The notes: a model not told the origin generated them from the sequence alone. Positions 47,890 through 57,293 are shown, counted from the stretch's first letter. The stretch: 64,000 nucleotides of DNA from Actinomycetota bacterium (GCA_021323695.1 JAJPKN010000048.1:105100-169099), one strand, 5' to 3'. Made by a program: numbers and translations.

Positions 47890-49494
47890 TCACAGCTCGA
47901 ACGACTCTGTATGGACTTGGCGGGCAGGTACCTTCAGCCGGCGCAGGGACTCGCTCACGGCCTGGGTGAAGCCTGCCGGCCCGCAAACGAACACGTCCCG
48001 TTTGGCGATGTCCGGGCAGAGCCGTGCCAGGTGGCCGGGCGAGAGGTACTCGGGGTGCTGCCAACGGGGCCCGAGCAGGTAGTGGACCTGGGCCTGCCTG
48101 CGGGCGGCCAGCTGGTCCAGCTCGGCGCGCAGCGCGACCTGGGAGGCACCGCTCGCCCGGTATATGAGGGTCAGGTCCCCGGGCCGGGCCGGCAGCGCCT
48201 CCATGAGCGAACGCAAGGGGGTTATGCCGATGCCGGCCCCGACCATCAGGACCTTGCGCTTGCGCCTCCGGTGCCGGGTAAAGGCACCGTAGGGCCCCTC
48301 CAAGATGACCTTGGTCCCGGGCCGGACATGCGCCAGCGATGCGCTGTGGTCGCCGAGGGCCTTGGCGGTCAGGCGCAACCAGTTGCCATTGGGGGCAGCC
48401 GACAGGCTGAAGGGGTGCGCCTGCCACCAACCGTCAGGGGTCAAGAACCTCCACATGAAGAACTGCCCCGCTTCAGCTCGTAGCCGGCCCAGGTCTCGCC
48501 CAGTGACGTACACGGACACGACCCCAGGGCCTTCGGGCACGGTCGCGGCGACCACGAAGCGGTGCCGGGCCATCTTGGCCAGCGGGGCCGCGACCCGGTA
48601 ACCGATGAGCAACGCGGCCACCACCGCGTACATGAGGCCCCAGAGCAGCCGGTTCAAGGGGTGGGTAGCGAAGTCCACGCCGGTCGCGAACTGGTGGGCG
48701 AACGACAGCGCCAACGCGATGTAGACGTACAGGTGCACGAAGTACCAGGTGTGGTAGGCCACCCGCCGGCGCAGCGCCCGGGCCGACAGCACCCCGACCA
48801 GGACCAACAGGCCAAGGCCGACGGTGGCGGCCAGCATGTCGGGGTAAGAAAGGACCACCGTCTTGGCCTCCCCCACCACGCCTTGGTGGGCGGTCACGGC
48901 GTACCCCCAGATGATGAGCAAAGCGTGAGCGACCAGCAGGGATATGGCGTACTCGCCGTTGCGCCGGTGCCAGACCGCCAGCCTGTCCATGCCTATGAGC
49001 CGGTCCAGCCAGGGCACCCGAGCCATGAGGAGGACCTCGACCACCACCAGGTACGTGCCAACCAGGCCCGTCACCCTGCCCGCCGCGGTCAGCCAGGCCC
49101 CTGCTCCCTGCACGTCGGCCGGTGCAGTGTCATGCCACCACATATAAACGACCGCGGCGGCGCCCAGCGCCACCAGGCAAGCCACCAGGCCCTCCCGGGC
49201 CGGCTGGCTCAGCCACCGCAGCGCCGGCCGCCGGGGACGGGGCGCTTTCTGCCACACTGGCCGGTACTGCGGGCCCAGGGCGGGCCCCCGCGCCCGGCTG
49301 GGCGCCTGGGCCCGGCCTGCCCGTTGAGCTGGTCCTGCCAGCTGAGCCCGGGGGGAGTGGGGAGCAGGGTGAGCCGGGGGCGAGCCGGGCCAGGTCGGCG
49401 GCCCGCTGCGCGTTGCTGTTGCTGTACCTTCCACCGGCCTGATCATGGCCGGCCTAACTGAAGGAACCATGAGGGTTGGCCAAGTCTTTGCCAT
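47890..49494 (-). CDS. Ferric-reductase-like membrane oxidoreductase with FAD/NAD domain
   Basis: 534 residues. A Pro/Arg-rich N-terminus (1-95) precedes six membrane helices of the ferric reductase-like (heme) domain, with His in WHRRNGEYAISLLVAHALL and YHTWYFVHLYVYIALALSFAHQF as heme ligands. The C-terminal half is an FNR-like module: HPFSLSAAP (FAD), LEGPYGAFT, VGAGIGITPLRSL (NAD) and FVCGPAGFTQAV. It moves electrons from cytoplasmic NAD(P)H through heme to outside carriers. First gene of the reductase-FMN-ApbE operon. Start is uncertain among ATG 49494, 49470 and 49446. Confidence 0.92.
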   Translation of the reverse strand: MAKTWPTLMVPSVRPAMIRPVEGTATATRSGPPTWPGSPPAHPAPHSPRAQLAGPAQRAGRAQAPSRARGPALGPQYRPVWQKAPRPRRPALRWLSQPAREGLVACLVALGAAAVVYMWWHDTAPADVQGAGAWLTAAGRVTGLVGTYLVVVEVLLMARVPWLDRLIGMDRLAVWHRRNGEYAISLLVAHALLIIWGYAVTAHQGVVGEAKTVVLSYPDMLAATVGLGLLVLVGVLSARALRRRVAYHTWYFVHLYVYIALALSFAHQFATGVDFATHPLNRLLWGLMYAVVAALLIGYRVAAPLAKMARHRFVVAATVPEGPGVVSVYVTGRDLGRLRAEAGQFFMWRFLTPDGWWQAHPFSLSAAPNGNWLRLTAKALGDHSASLAHVRPGTKVILEGPYGAFTRHRRRKRKVLMVGAGIGITPLRSLMEALPARPGDLTLIYRASGASQVALRAELDQLAARRQAQVHYLLGPRWQHPEYLSPGHLARLCPDIAKRDVFVCGPAGFTQAVSESLRRLKVPARQVHTESFEL

Positions 49495-49507
49495 AAGGTC
49501 CCCGCAA

Positions 49508-49528
49508 GGCGGCCCGTACGGGGCCGCC
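49508..49528. promoter_or_regulatory. Strong palindrome in the galT/reductase divergent region
   Basis: GGCGGCCC-GTACG-GGGCCGCC, perfect 8-bp arms, 14 bp from the reductase start. Either an operator-like element or a hairpin in the leader. Confidence 0.5.
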
Positions 49529-49638
49529 CCTACCTCGGCGGCGGCCTAACCTCCCTCCATGCCTCAGTTCTCGGACTGCCGACCCCCAGCTACCGCCCCC
49601 CAGGGGGTAGCAAGCAGGCGCTCTTGGGCCCCGCGGCC

Positions 49639-50529
49639 ATGACCCAGGCGCCCAGGTTCGACCCCCTCACCAAGATCCCCGCCGTCATCGTGCGCAGCCG
49701 CCAAGGCCGGCCCAACCTCCCGAGCGCAGGCTGCCCCTTCTGCCCCGGCGGGCTCGAGGCTCCCGAGCCCTACCAGGTGCGGTGGTTCAAGAACCGCTGG
49801 CCCGCCCTGCCCGACGACCGTTGCGAGGTGGTCCTGTTCTCCCCCGAGCACGACCAGAGCCTTGGCTCGCTGAGCCACCATCAGCTCGGCCTGGTGGCGT
49901 CCCTGTGGGCCGAGCGCACTGCCGTTCTCGGCGCCCGGCCCGATGTCGGCTATGTGCTCGTCTTCGAGAACCGAGGGGCCGAGGTCGGTGCCACCATCCC
50001 CCACCCCCACGGGCAGATCTACGCGTTCGAGCAAGTGCCTCCCGTGCCCCTGGCGGAGCTGGCCGGCGACAGCTGCGCCATCTGCCAAGAGCTCCAGGGC
50101 AAGGGCCCGGCCGGCCGTTCCCACCACCCGCGCACGGTCGCTTCGGGCGGTGGGTGGCAAGCCTGGGCGGCCTGGGCCCCGGCCTACCCTTTCGAGCTGC
50201 TGGTCAGCCCCCAAGACCACGTAGGTGACCTGGTTGAGGCCGAAGGCACTAGAGACGGCCTGGCAGCGGTGCTCCAGCCTGCCCTGGCCGCGCTCGACCG
50301 GCTGTTCGGGGAACCCATGCCCTACATGCTGTGGTGCCACCAGCGTCCCACTGATGGGAGGCCGTGGCCCACCGCCCACCTGCACCTCCACATCGCGCCG
50401 GCTCACCGGGCCAAGGGCGTCGCCCGTTACGTGGCGGCCGGCGAACTTGGCTCCGGCGTGATGTTCAACCCCATCGACCCCGAGGATGCCGCCCAGCAGC
50501 TCAGGCGGCTCACCGCTGCCCCTGGCTGA
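49639..50529 (+). CDS. galT: Galactose-1-phosphate uridylyltransferase family protein
   Basis: 296 residues. GalT landmarks: CPFCPGG (Zn Cys pair), the VFENRGAEVGATIPHPHGQIYA active site with the nucleophile His in HPHGQ, and AHLHLHIAPAH near the C-terminus. Transfers UMP between UDP-glucose and galactose-1-P, or acts on related sugar phosphates. Length is somewhat short compared with E. coli GalT (about 350). No galK or galE in the window. ATG 49639. Ends 90 bp before the next membrane-protein gene. Confidence 0.9.
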   Translation: MTQAPRFDPLTKIPAVIVRSRQGRPNLPSAGCPFCPGGLEAPEPYQVRWFKNRWPALPDDRCEVVLFSPEHDQSLGSLSHHQLGLVASLWAERTAVLGARPDVGYVLVFENRGAEVGATIPHPHGQIYAFEQVPPVPLAELAGDSCAICQELQGKGPAGRSHHPRTVASGGGWQAWAAWAPAYPFELLVSPQDHVGDLVEAEGTRDGLAAVLQPALAALDRLFGEPMPYMLWCHQRPTDGRPWPTAHLHLHIAPAHRAKGVARYVAAGELGSGVMFNPIDPEDAAQQLRRLTAAPG

Positions 50530-50618
50530 GCTGGGCCGCCTGCCCCCGCCTCCAGCCTGGGGCACGCCCGCCGGCTGGCTCAGGGCTCAGGGGCCCTCAG
50601 TTGAGCCAGACTCAGGTG

Positions 50619-51713
50619 GTGAGCGCTCTTCATGTCATGGCCGTGGTCGCCGCTTCCGGCCTGGTCCTGGCCACGACCGCCAATGTGCTGCGTATCTTGG
50701 TAGTGCCCCGGGCAGGGCGCAGCTGGTCATCGGCTGCCATCGACCGGGCGGTCGACACCGTGTTCCGGGGCCTCACGGCCAGGGTCAAGGACTACAAGAC
50801 GAGGGACACGGTGCTGGCTGCCCAGGCCCCTGCCTTCCTCGCTGTCCAGTTGGTGGCCTGGCTGGCCGCCTACGACCTGGCATGGTCGCTGATGCTGTGG
50901 CCCTACGTCGGAGGCTTCGCCAGCGCGGCCCGGGAAGCGGCCAGTTCGCTCTTCACACTTGGCTTCGCTTCTACCCGCTCCGCCGGCCCAACGGTGGTTG
51001 ACGTGCTGGCCGCACTGAGCGGCCTCGTGGTCATTGCCCTGCAGGTCGCCTACCTGCCCACGCTCTACAGCGCCTTCAACCGCCGTGAGGCGGAAGTGAC
51101 GCTGCTCGAAGTGCGGGCCGGCATGCCTCCGTGGGGGCCGGAGCTGATCGCCCGCACCCGCTACGGCGTCAGGACCGAAGACGACCTGCCCGAACTGTAC
51201 ATGCGCTGGGAGCGCTGGGCCGCGGACGTGGCCGAGTCCCACTCCAACTACCCGGTGCTGGTCCGGTTCCGCTCGCCCAGGCCGCTTTTTTCCTGGTTGG
51301 TCGGGTTGCTCGCCGTCATGGACTCCGCCGCGCTGCTGCTGGCCCTGGCCCCCGGGCGGGAGCGCACCGAGCCCCGCCTGGCCTTGCGCATGGGGTTCAC
51401 CGCCCTCCGCCAGGTCGCCGGTGCACTGGGCCTACCGGTGGACTACGACCCTGACCCCAACAGCCCGATCGACTTGAGCTTCGATGAGTTCGCGGCTGGG
51501 GTGGAGCGGCTGGTAGCCGTTGGCTTCCCGGTCGAACGCAGCGTCGAGGAGGCCTGGCCGCACTTCCGGGGATGGCGGGTCAACTACGAGGCGTTGGCGT
51601 ACGCCTTGGCGTGGCGCACCGATGCCGTCCCCGCCCCTTGGTCGGGGCCCCGGCGCTGGCCGCACGAGACTATCGAGGTGAAGCGGCCGCCCAACCGCCT
51701 GCCCCGCGTGTAG
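50619..51713 (+). CDS. Membrane protein of unknown function
   Basis: About 364 residues. Hydrophobic helices near residues 1-30, 70-100, 125-150 and 225-250 flank soluble parts; the C-terminal third is soluble and conserved in style (IDLSFDEFAAGVERLVAVGFPVERSVEEAWPHFRGWRVNYEALAYALAW). The family is not one I can name; similar proteins are seen in actinobacteria. Starts GTG 50619, GTG 50616 and ATG 50637 are all possible; ATG 50637 has GGTGAG eight bases upstream. Convergent with the ABC operon. Confidence 0.7.
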   Translation: MSALHVMAVVAASGLVLATTANVLRILVVPRAGRSWSSAAIDRAVDTVFRGLTARVKDYKTRDTVLAAQAPAFLAVQLVAWLAAYDLAWSLMLWPYVGGFASAAREAASSLFTLGFASTRSAGPTVVDVLAALSGLVVIALQVAYLPTLYSAFNRREAEVTLLEVRAGMPPWGPELIARTRYGVRTEDDLPELYMRWERWAADVAESHSNYPVLVRFRSPRPLFSWLVGLLAVMDSAALLLALAPGRERTEPRLALRMGFTALRQVAGALGLPVDYDPDPNSPIDLSFDEFAAGVERLVAVGFPVERSVEEAWPHFRGWRVNYEALAYALAWRTDAVPAPWSGPRRWPHETIEVKRPPNRLPRV

Positions 51714-51857
51714 GTTTGCAGCGCACACTGGCGGCCCGAGAGGTACCTGCGCCTGCTGCCTGCCACTGCGTTTAGGTCTGCAGCGGGCTAGCGCTGGCCG
51801 AAGAGCTGACCGCCCATGTGCCGGTGCAGCACAGCGCCCGACGACGTCCGGCTTGGC

Positions 51858-52862
51858 CTAGTCTTGGCCAGCCGGCCGGGCCGCACGCCAAGTGGCCTTG
51901 GCACGAGCGGCCTGCCAAGCCGCGCGGGACCGAGCCAGGAGCTCTGGCGCCTGGTACAGGACCAGCGCCAGCAGGATCAATACGCCTATGGTCATGTCCG
52001 CGTACTCGGTGGGCTGCTGGAACAAAGGCAGCACGTTGTCCACCTCGGTGAGGAACAGCGCCGCCAACAGCGTCCCTATGAAGGACCCCTTGCCGCCGGC
52101 CAGGCTGGCACCGCCGAGGACTGCTGCGGCTATGCTCTCCAGGGCCTGGTTGCCGATGATCGGTGAACCGATCTGCACCTCGGCGGCCAGGTAAAAGCCG
52201 CCGATCGAAGCCATCAGCGAGCAGACAATGAAGGCCAGGAACACGGCCCTGCCGGCGGAGATCCCGAGCCGTCGGGACGAGGTGCCGTCGAGGCCGACCG
52301 CCCGCAAGGCTAGTCCCGGCCGAGTGCGGTACAACCACAGGTCAGCAGCAATGGCAAGCACGACGGTGCCGATGAACGCGACCGGGACAAAACCGGCACC
52401 AGCCGTCATCGCCCCCACCACAGCCGAGTTGATAGGACCAGCTGGGTAGGCACGAAAGACCAGCGACGCGCCTTGGAGGATGCTGAGGGCGCCCAACGTG
52501 GCGATGATGGAAGGCATGCGGAACACCCAGATCAGGGTGGCATTGAACGCTCCCGTCGCCAGGCCGACACCGACCAGGGCCAAGGCTCCGGGCACCAAGG
52601 CTAGCCCTGTGGTCGTGGGTGTCATGGTGAAAGAAGCTGTGACGACGCACATCGTCATCAGCGCGGCAACCGAAACATCGAACCCACCGACCAAAAGGGC
52701 GCTGGCTTGCCCGAGCGAGACAAGGGCCAGGGGCATCGCCTCCAGGAGGAGGCTGTTGAGGTTGTCCGCGCTGAGGAAGGCAGGCTGTCGGGCCGCAGTG
52801 TAAGCACCCAGTGCCACTATGAGCACTGCCATGAGCCCGGGAGGCAGCCAGCCCCGTTTCAT
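51858..52862 (-). CDS. Sugar-type ABC permease (RbsC family), second copy
   Basis: 334-residue permease of the ribose/nucleoside-type (CUT2) group, about 8-10 helices. Landmarks: NSLLLEAMPLALVSLGQASALLVGGFDVSVAALM, RALGLDGTSSRRLGISAGR-like segment, GSPIIGNQALESIAAAVLGGASLAGGKGSFIGTLLAALFL (family signature). ATG 52862 overlaps the ATPase stop (ATGA). Two permease genes in one operon suggest a heterodimeric channel. The substrate need not be a sugar. Last gene of the importer operon. Confidence 0.9.
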   Translation of the reverse strand: MKRGWLPPGLMAVLIVALGAYTAARQPAFLSADNLNSLLLEAMPLALVSLGQASALLVGGFDVSVAALMTMCVVTASFTMTPTTTGLALVPGALALVGVGLATGAFNATLIWVFRMPSIIATLGALSILQGASLVFRAYPAGPINSAVVGAMTAGAGFVPVAFIGTVVLAIAADLWLYRTRPGLALRAVGLDGTSSRRLGISAGRAVFLAFIVCSLMASIGGFYLAAEVQIGSPIIGNQALESIAAAVLGGASLAGGKGSFIGTLLAALFLTEVDNVLPLFQQPTEYADMTIGVLILLALVLYQAPELLARSRAAWQAARAKATWRAARPAGQD

Positions 52863-54421
52863 GCCGGTCGTCCTGGAGCTGCGCCCACCGCCGCCGTACC
52901 TACCGCCCGTGAGCCCACTATGGCTTCTACGATGCGCCGTTCGCCCAGCTCATGGGCAGGGATCTCCTGCACGGTCCTGCCCCGCGACATGACAAGGACG
53001 CGGTCGCACAGGCCCGCCAGCTCCAGCGGGTCGCTCGACTTCACGATAACGCCAAGCCCCTCCTGCGCCTTTGCTCTCAGGACCTGGTAGATGTCAAAAC
53101 GGGACGCAACGTCCACGCCCTGGGTCGGCTCCTCAGCCAGGATCACCTTCACATCACCCCGCAACAGGGACCTCGCTAACGACACCTTTTGCTGGTTGCC
53201 CCCGGAGAGCGACTGGACCGGCTGCTCAGCCGAGCCCATGCGTACCCGCAGCCGGCCCACCAGTTCCTCCATGGCCCTCAGCTCCCGCCCTCGCCCCACC
53301 ACCCCGAAACGAGCCAGTTGGCGGAGCACCTGCACTGTCGTGTTCGCTCGGACGCTCAGCACCGGGAAGAGGGCTTCCCGCTTGCGGTCCCCACTGAGCA
53401 GCACCACCCCGGCACGCATGGCCCCGAAGGGCGAGCGTGTGTCGACCTTGGCGCCAGCACAGGTCACGCTCCCAGCCGCCTGCTCCAACCCGGCCAGGGC
53501 ACGCAGGAACTGTAGCTGCCCGTTGCCCTCGGCGCCGGCGATACCCACGATCTCCCCCTTGTGCACGCACATGTCAACCGGGCCGAAGCGTTCTCCCCGC
53601 AACCCGCTCACGGCCAGCAGCACCTCCTGTTGGCTCCCTCGAAGGCCCCGCTCGGGGAAGGCCAGTTGGAGCGAGCGCCCGATCATAAGCGCCACCAGTT
53701 GCTCTTCGGCCACGGAAGCTGCTTCAAAAGTGCCCTGGCTGACGCCGTCCCGCAGCACGGTCACCCGGTTGGCCACTGCCAGCACCTCGGGCAAACGGTG
53801 GCTCACGTACACGACGCCCACACCCGCTCTGGCCTGGGCCAGCACCAAAGCGTGCAACTGCTCGACAGCTTCCGGGCCAAGGGCCGTAGTCGGCTCGTCC
53901 AGCAAGAGCACCTTGGGGCGGGTGAGCAACGCCTTGGCGACCTCCAGCAACTGGCGCTGGGCAAGGCTGAGCGAGCCTGCCGGCGCACTGGCCGCTATGT
54001 CGTCCAGGTTGAACTGGCCCAGCACGGTCTTTGCCCACGCGCCCATACGCCCGTAGGCCGGGCGGGACTGGCTCGGCGCGGCAAGGTACAGGTTCTCAGC
54101 GACTGACAGCTCCAGCAGGTGGGAGAAGTCCTGGTATGCGATACCCAGCCCGAGCCTTCTGGCCTCTGCCGGCAGGTGGCGCCTCAGCTGGCACCCCCCG
54201 ATCTCCACTGTGCCCTGGTCGGGGGCCACCGCACCGCTCGCGACCCCGAGCAACGTCGACTTGCCCGAGCCGTTCTCGCCAACCAGGGCGTGGACCTCGC
54301 CCGCGCAGCAATCGACGTTCACGTCCCGTAGCGCCTGGACTGCACCAAAGGCTTTGGAGACACCCCGGACGCGAAGCACCACGCCCCCCGTCGCCCCCGG
54401 GCCCGACATCAGAACACTCAC
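52859..54421 (-). CDS. Sugar-type ABC ATPase with two nucleotide domains (RbsA family)
   Basis: 520 residues. Domain 1: Walker A GENGSGKST, signature LSLAQRQLLEVAKAL, Walker B VLLLDEPTTAL, switch VSHRLPEV. Domain 2: degenerate Walker A GAEGNGQLQFLRAL, signature LSGGNQQKVSLARSL, VILAEEPTQGVDV. This is the usual asymmetric arrangement of RbsA/MglA proteins. GTG 54421 is used; ATG 54409 is possible. Third gene of the operon; a 155-bp gap separates it from the binding-protein gene. Confidence 0.93.
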   Translation of the reverse strand: MSVLMSGPGATGGVVLRVRGVSKAFGAVQALRDVNVDCCAGEVHALVGENGSGKSTLLGVASGAVAPDQGTVEIGGCQLRRHLPAEARRLGLGIAYQDFSHLLELSVAENLYLAAPSQSRPAYGRMGAWAKTVLGQFNLDDIAASAPAGSLSLAQRQLLEVAKALLTRPKVLLLDEPTTALGPEAVEQLHALVLAQARAGVGVVYVSHRLPEVLAVANRVTVLRDGVSQGTFEAASVAEEQLVALMIGRSLQLAFPERGLRGSQQEVLLAVSGLRGERFGPVDMCVHKGEIVGIAGAEGNGQLQFLRALAGLEQAAGSVTCAGAKVDTRSPFGAMRAGVVLLSGDRKREALFPVLSVRANTTVQVLRQLARFGVVGRGRELRAMEELVGRLRVRMGSAEQPVQSLSGGNQQKVSLARSLLRGDVKVILAEEPTQGVDVASRFDIYQVLRAKAQEGLGVIVKSSDPLELAGLCDRVLVMSRGRTVQEIPAHELGERRIVEAIVGSRAVGTAAVGAAPGRPA

Positions 54422-54576
54422 TTGGGCTTAGACCTTCCCTTACCGCTTGTGGCCCGCAGTGCGAGCCGGGACTGCCAAAGCACCGACGACGAGCTTCGCC
54501 CGGTTGCGCCAGCCGTGGCCCGCCGGTGGGCTCACCGCAGCTGGCAGCAACCGGACGACAGCTACCCGCGGTACTG

Positions 54577-55908
54577 TCAGGGGTACATCTGGTGGAGCAA
54601 GCTGAGCGGGATGAGAGAAGTCGCGGACGCCTCCTGTGGGTAGCCGGGGATGCACATGTCCCTCTGCGACTGCTGTTGCAGGTCTATGGGGAACACTATC
54701 TCGGGCGGGATCTTGGCGCCGGCAAGCTTCATCATGTCGGCGGTCAGCGCAACCCGGATCTGGGGGTTGCCAGAAGTGTAATAGAAGATCTTGAGGTTCG
54801 GGTTATGGAGGCTGTCAGCAATGCAGCCCGCTCCCGCCTCGTCCGTCCTGAAGGTCATCACCCCGTTGAACGGTATGCCGGCAGCCTTGTAAGCGTCGTA
54901 ACCGCCCTGCATCATGAAAATCCCGTCCTCGTAGCTCCACCCCTTGATCTTGGGGTACTTGGCCAGGATGCCAGCGACGACTCCCTCGACCTTCGACGGG
55001 TCCCAGTTGGTCCACTCCGTCGCCACCACATGGATCGACTTGTTGAGCGCCTGGCGCTCGCAGGTCTGCCAGCCCAGCGACAACGGGTTGCCAGGGAAGC
55101 CACCAAGGAACGCTATGTCACCTGACTTGACGTACTTGTTCATCACCTGCGCCCAGGCTTGCCCCAGCTTGCAGGTGTCCTCGCCGACCACCGTGGTGTA
55201 GTTCGTCCCCGGGCCGGTCACGTAGCCCCAAGCGTAGGTGGACACCGGGATGCCGGCCTTGGTGGCCTCCTGGAACACGGGGATCATGGCGTCGCCAAAA
55301 TCAGGGTACGTGACGATGGCGCTGACGTGCTGGGCGATCACAGAGCGGAAGTCGGCCAAGGCCTGGGTGAGGTCCGAGTGGGCGCTCATGTAGATGATCT
55401 TGCCGATCTGGGGGTACGTCAGTGCCTGGAGGATGAACTCCATCTTCGACATCTGGCGGTAGACGTTCTCCCCGAAACCTTCCACATAGGCGACCGTGAG
55501 CTTGCCCCCGGTGCCCGTGCTGCAGCCATTGTCCTTCCAGCACTTGAGGGCCAAGGCATAGTTCACCTTGACCGCGGCCCGGCCGAAGGCGGCCAGGGCA
55601 ATGTCCCGGGAAATCGGGTTGGTGGGCAGGAGCGTCGCCTTGAACAGCGCGTGGGCGAGAGTCGCCACCGGTGCTTTGTAGGTTTCGCCATAGCCCCCCC
55701 CACTACCTATGAAGGAGCTCCCCCCACCGATGTAGCCCGACGGCCCGACTGTGGCTGGCAGCGCTCCGGCAGACGGGGTGGCCCCCAGGGCGCCATAAGC
55801 CGTTGTCGAAAAGACGGCCGCGGCCGCCAAGAGCACTGACGCGCAACGCCTCCGTCGGCGAACGAGGGACCCACCTCTCAATTGGGCCAAGCGCATTGTC
55901 CCGTTCAC
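54577..55908 (-). CDS. Sugar-type ABC substrate-binding protein
   Basis: 443 residues. Signal peptide at about 15-45 (after RRRRR), then a type-1 periplasmic binding fold (KLTVAYVEGFGENVYRQMSKMEF, SDLTQALADFRSVIAQHVSAIVTYPDFGDAMIPVFQEATKAGIPVSTY, GDIAFLGGFPGNPLSLGWQTCERQAL). It is long for a ribose-binding protein (about 300), with several inserts and aromatic residues, so the ligand is probably not a simple sugar. GTG 55908 is chosen because GGGAGGT lies four bases upstream. Confidence 0.88.
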   Translation of the reverse strand: MNGTMRLAQLRGGSLVRRRRRCASVLLAAAAVFSTTAYGALGATPSAGALPATVGPSGYIGGGSSFIGSGGGYGETYKAPVATLAHALFKATLLPTNPISRDIALAAFGRAAVKVNYALALKCWKDNGCSTGTGGKLTVAYVEGFGENVYRQMSKMEFILQALTYPQIGKIIYMSAHSDLTQALADFRSVIAQHVSAIVTYPDFGDAMIPVFQEATKAGIPVSTYAWGYVTGPGTNYTTVVGEDTCKLGQAWAQVMNKYVKSGDIAFLGGFPGNPLSLGWQTCERQALNKSIHVVATEWTNWDPSKVEGVVAGILAKYPKIKGWSYEDGIFMMQGGYDAYKAAGIPFNGVMTFRTDEAGAGCIADSLHNPNLKIFYYTSGNPQIRVALTADMMKLAGAKIPPEIVFPIDLQQQSQRDMCIPGYPQEASATSLIPLSLLHQMYP

Positions 55909-55939
55909 TGGACCTCCCTATTATCGGTTCGAGCGTTTC

Positions 55940-56968
55940 CTATTGAGGGCTCGTCTGGCGGGCTGGCGGTCCTTGGGCGGGCCGCAGCCTCCGGCCGAGC
56001 AGGGATGCAACCCGGTCGCCCGACAGCAGCATCCCGACGATGATCGCGGCCCCGAAGACGGCGTACTGCATGGCCGAGGACAGGCCCATGATCACCAACA
56101 TCTGAGTAAGCAGGGTGAGGGCCAAGGCCGCCACCCAGGTGGACACGGCACTTGCCAGCCCGCCCGCCAGCGAAGCTCCGGCGATCACCACTGCCGCTAT
56201 GGGAGCCAAGAGGTAGGCAGATCCGAACGAGGGGTCGATGCTGACGCTCACCCCTGCCAGCAGCACGGCCGCGACCGCGTACAACAGGCCGGCAGCCGTG
56301 TAGGCCAGGACCGCATACGCCCGGACGTGCAGCCCTGCCACCCAGGCTGCGGTCGAGTTGGCGCCCACAGCCTGGAACCGCCGGCCGCCCACGCTGTAGC
56401 GGAGAGCAAGGGCGACGACCAGGGTCATCACCACCCCGGCCCAGAAGACGGCACTGATGCCAAGGAACCTGCCCGCAGCCCACGACGACAGCGCCCCAGG
56501 GACGTTCGGCTGGTTGGTGACCACGTCCCGGGAGTACTTGCTGGTCCAGGCGAGCACTACTTGCCCCACCGCCAGCGTGACGATCAGCGAGTTCAACCTG
56601 AGCAGCCCGACGAAGAGGCCGTTGACCAGGCCAACCAAGGCGCCAAAACCAAGGCAGGCGATGATGGCAACGGGCAGCTTGTGGTCGGACCCGGCGCTGA
56701 GCCCGGCGATGAGGTTCCCGCCCAGGGCGATGACCCCCGGCGTGGACAGATCTATGCCGGCCTGCATGACGACCAGCATCTGGCCCAGCGAGGCGATGGC
56801 CAGCACGGTCGTGAAGGGCAGGACAAATGACCATGAGGTGCTCCGCAGGGCAGCCGGCGCAACCACCACGGCCACGACCATCAGGGCTCCGGTCGCCACC
56901 CAGACAGGGATGAACCGGGAAGCGACCGAGGCACCCGTGGTGAACTTCCGGCCGATGGCCTTCGCCAA
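55940..56968 (-). CDS. Sugar-type ABC permease (RbsC family), first copy
   Basis: 342 residues, CUT2-type permease with about ten helices. Landmarks: GQMLVVMQAGIDLSTPGVIALGGNL, LVGLLRLNSLIVTLAVGQVVLAW, YSVGGRRFQAVGANSTAAWVAGLHVRAY. TTG 56968 is the probable start; no ATG/GTG fits the N-terminus. First gene of the importer operon, facing the bicupin gene across a promoter region with repeated operators. It differs from the second permease in length and loops. Confidence 0.9.
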   Translation of the reverse strand: MAKAIGRKFTTGASVASRFIPVWVATGALMVVAVVVAPAALRSTSWSFVLPFTTVLAIASLGQMLVVMQAGIDLSTPGVIALGGNLIAGLSAGSDHKLPVAIIACLGFGALVGLVNGLFVGLLRLNSLIVTLAVGQVVLAWTSKYSRDVVTNQPNVPGALSSWAAGRFLGISAVFWAGVVMTLVVALALRYSVGGRRFQAVGANSTAAWVAGLHVRAYAVLAYTAAGLLYAVAAVLLAGVSVSIDPSFGSAYLLAPIAAVVIAGASLAGGLASAVSTWVAALALTLLTQMLVIMGLSSAMQYAVFGAAIIVGMLLSGDRVASLLGRRLRPAQGPPARQTSPQ

Positions 56969-56995
56969 CCCTGCGGTCCCCGGCGTTACTGGAAG

Positions 56996-57005
56996 GCTGT
57001 ACAGC
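56996..57005. promoter_or_regulatory. GCTGTACAGC palindrome near the importer start
   Basis: Perfect 10-bp palindrome, 28 bp upstream of the TTG start of the first permease. The same core CTGTACAG occurs twice upstream of the amidohydrolase gene. Confidence 0.5.
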
Positions 57006-57051
57006 GTCGCTCCCTATCGTAAGTTGACGCGACCGGTCGTGTCTCGCGATC

Positions 57052-57063
57052 GTAAAGCACTAC
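57052..57063. promoter_or_regulatory. GTAA-N4-TTAC-type operator, copy 1 (GTAAAGCACTAC)
   Basis: Near-palindrome in the 385-bp divergent region, on the importer side. Its complement contains TGCTTTAC, shared with copies at 57258-57269 and 57282-57293. The rest of 57064-57240 shows no gene. Confidence 0.5.
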
Positions 57064-57257
57064 GCTACGGGAGTCAAGCCTCACCCCTCGGGTTACCCGT
57101 ACCTTCTGTGCAGTGACAGAGCACGCGCCGCCTGCCGCCCACCGCCGCGCCAGGAAGCCCGTCCCCCAGGTGGCAGGGTGGGCGACGCTCCAGTAGTAGC
57201 TCTGGGAGGCCCGAGGAGGCTAGGCCCTCTAGACATCCCCCCCCTCGGTCGTGTAGT

Positions 57258-57293
57258 GTAATGCTTTACCAAGTCGGTTGTGTGCTGCTTTAC
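57258..57293. promoter_or_regulatory. GTAA-N4-TTAC-type operators, copies 2 and 3
   Basis: GTAATGCTTTAC (57258-57269) is a perfect GTAA/TTAC inverted repeat; GTGCTGCTTTAC (57282-57293) is a second, weaker copy, 24 bp on. Both contain TGCTTTAC and lie 60-95 bp upstream of the bicupin start, where a repressor or activator of that operon would bind. Confidence 0.6.

Noticed and set aside
51711..51787. TAGGTYTGCAGCG occurring twice near the convergent end of the 50619 gene and ABC operon
   Set aside because: 13-bp match about 63 bp apart with no gene or palindrome between; could be chance.
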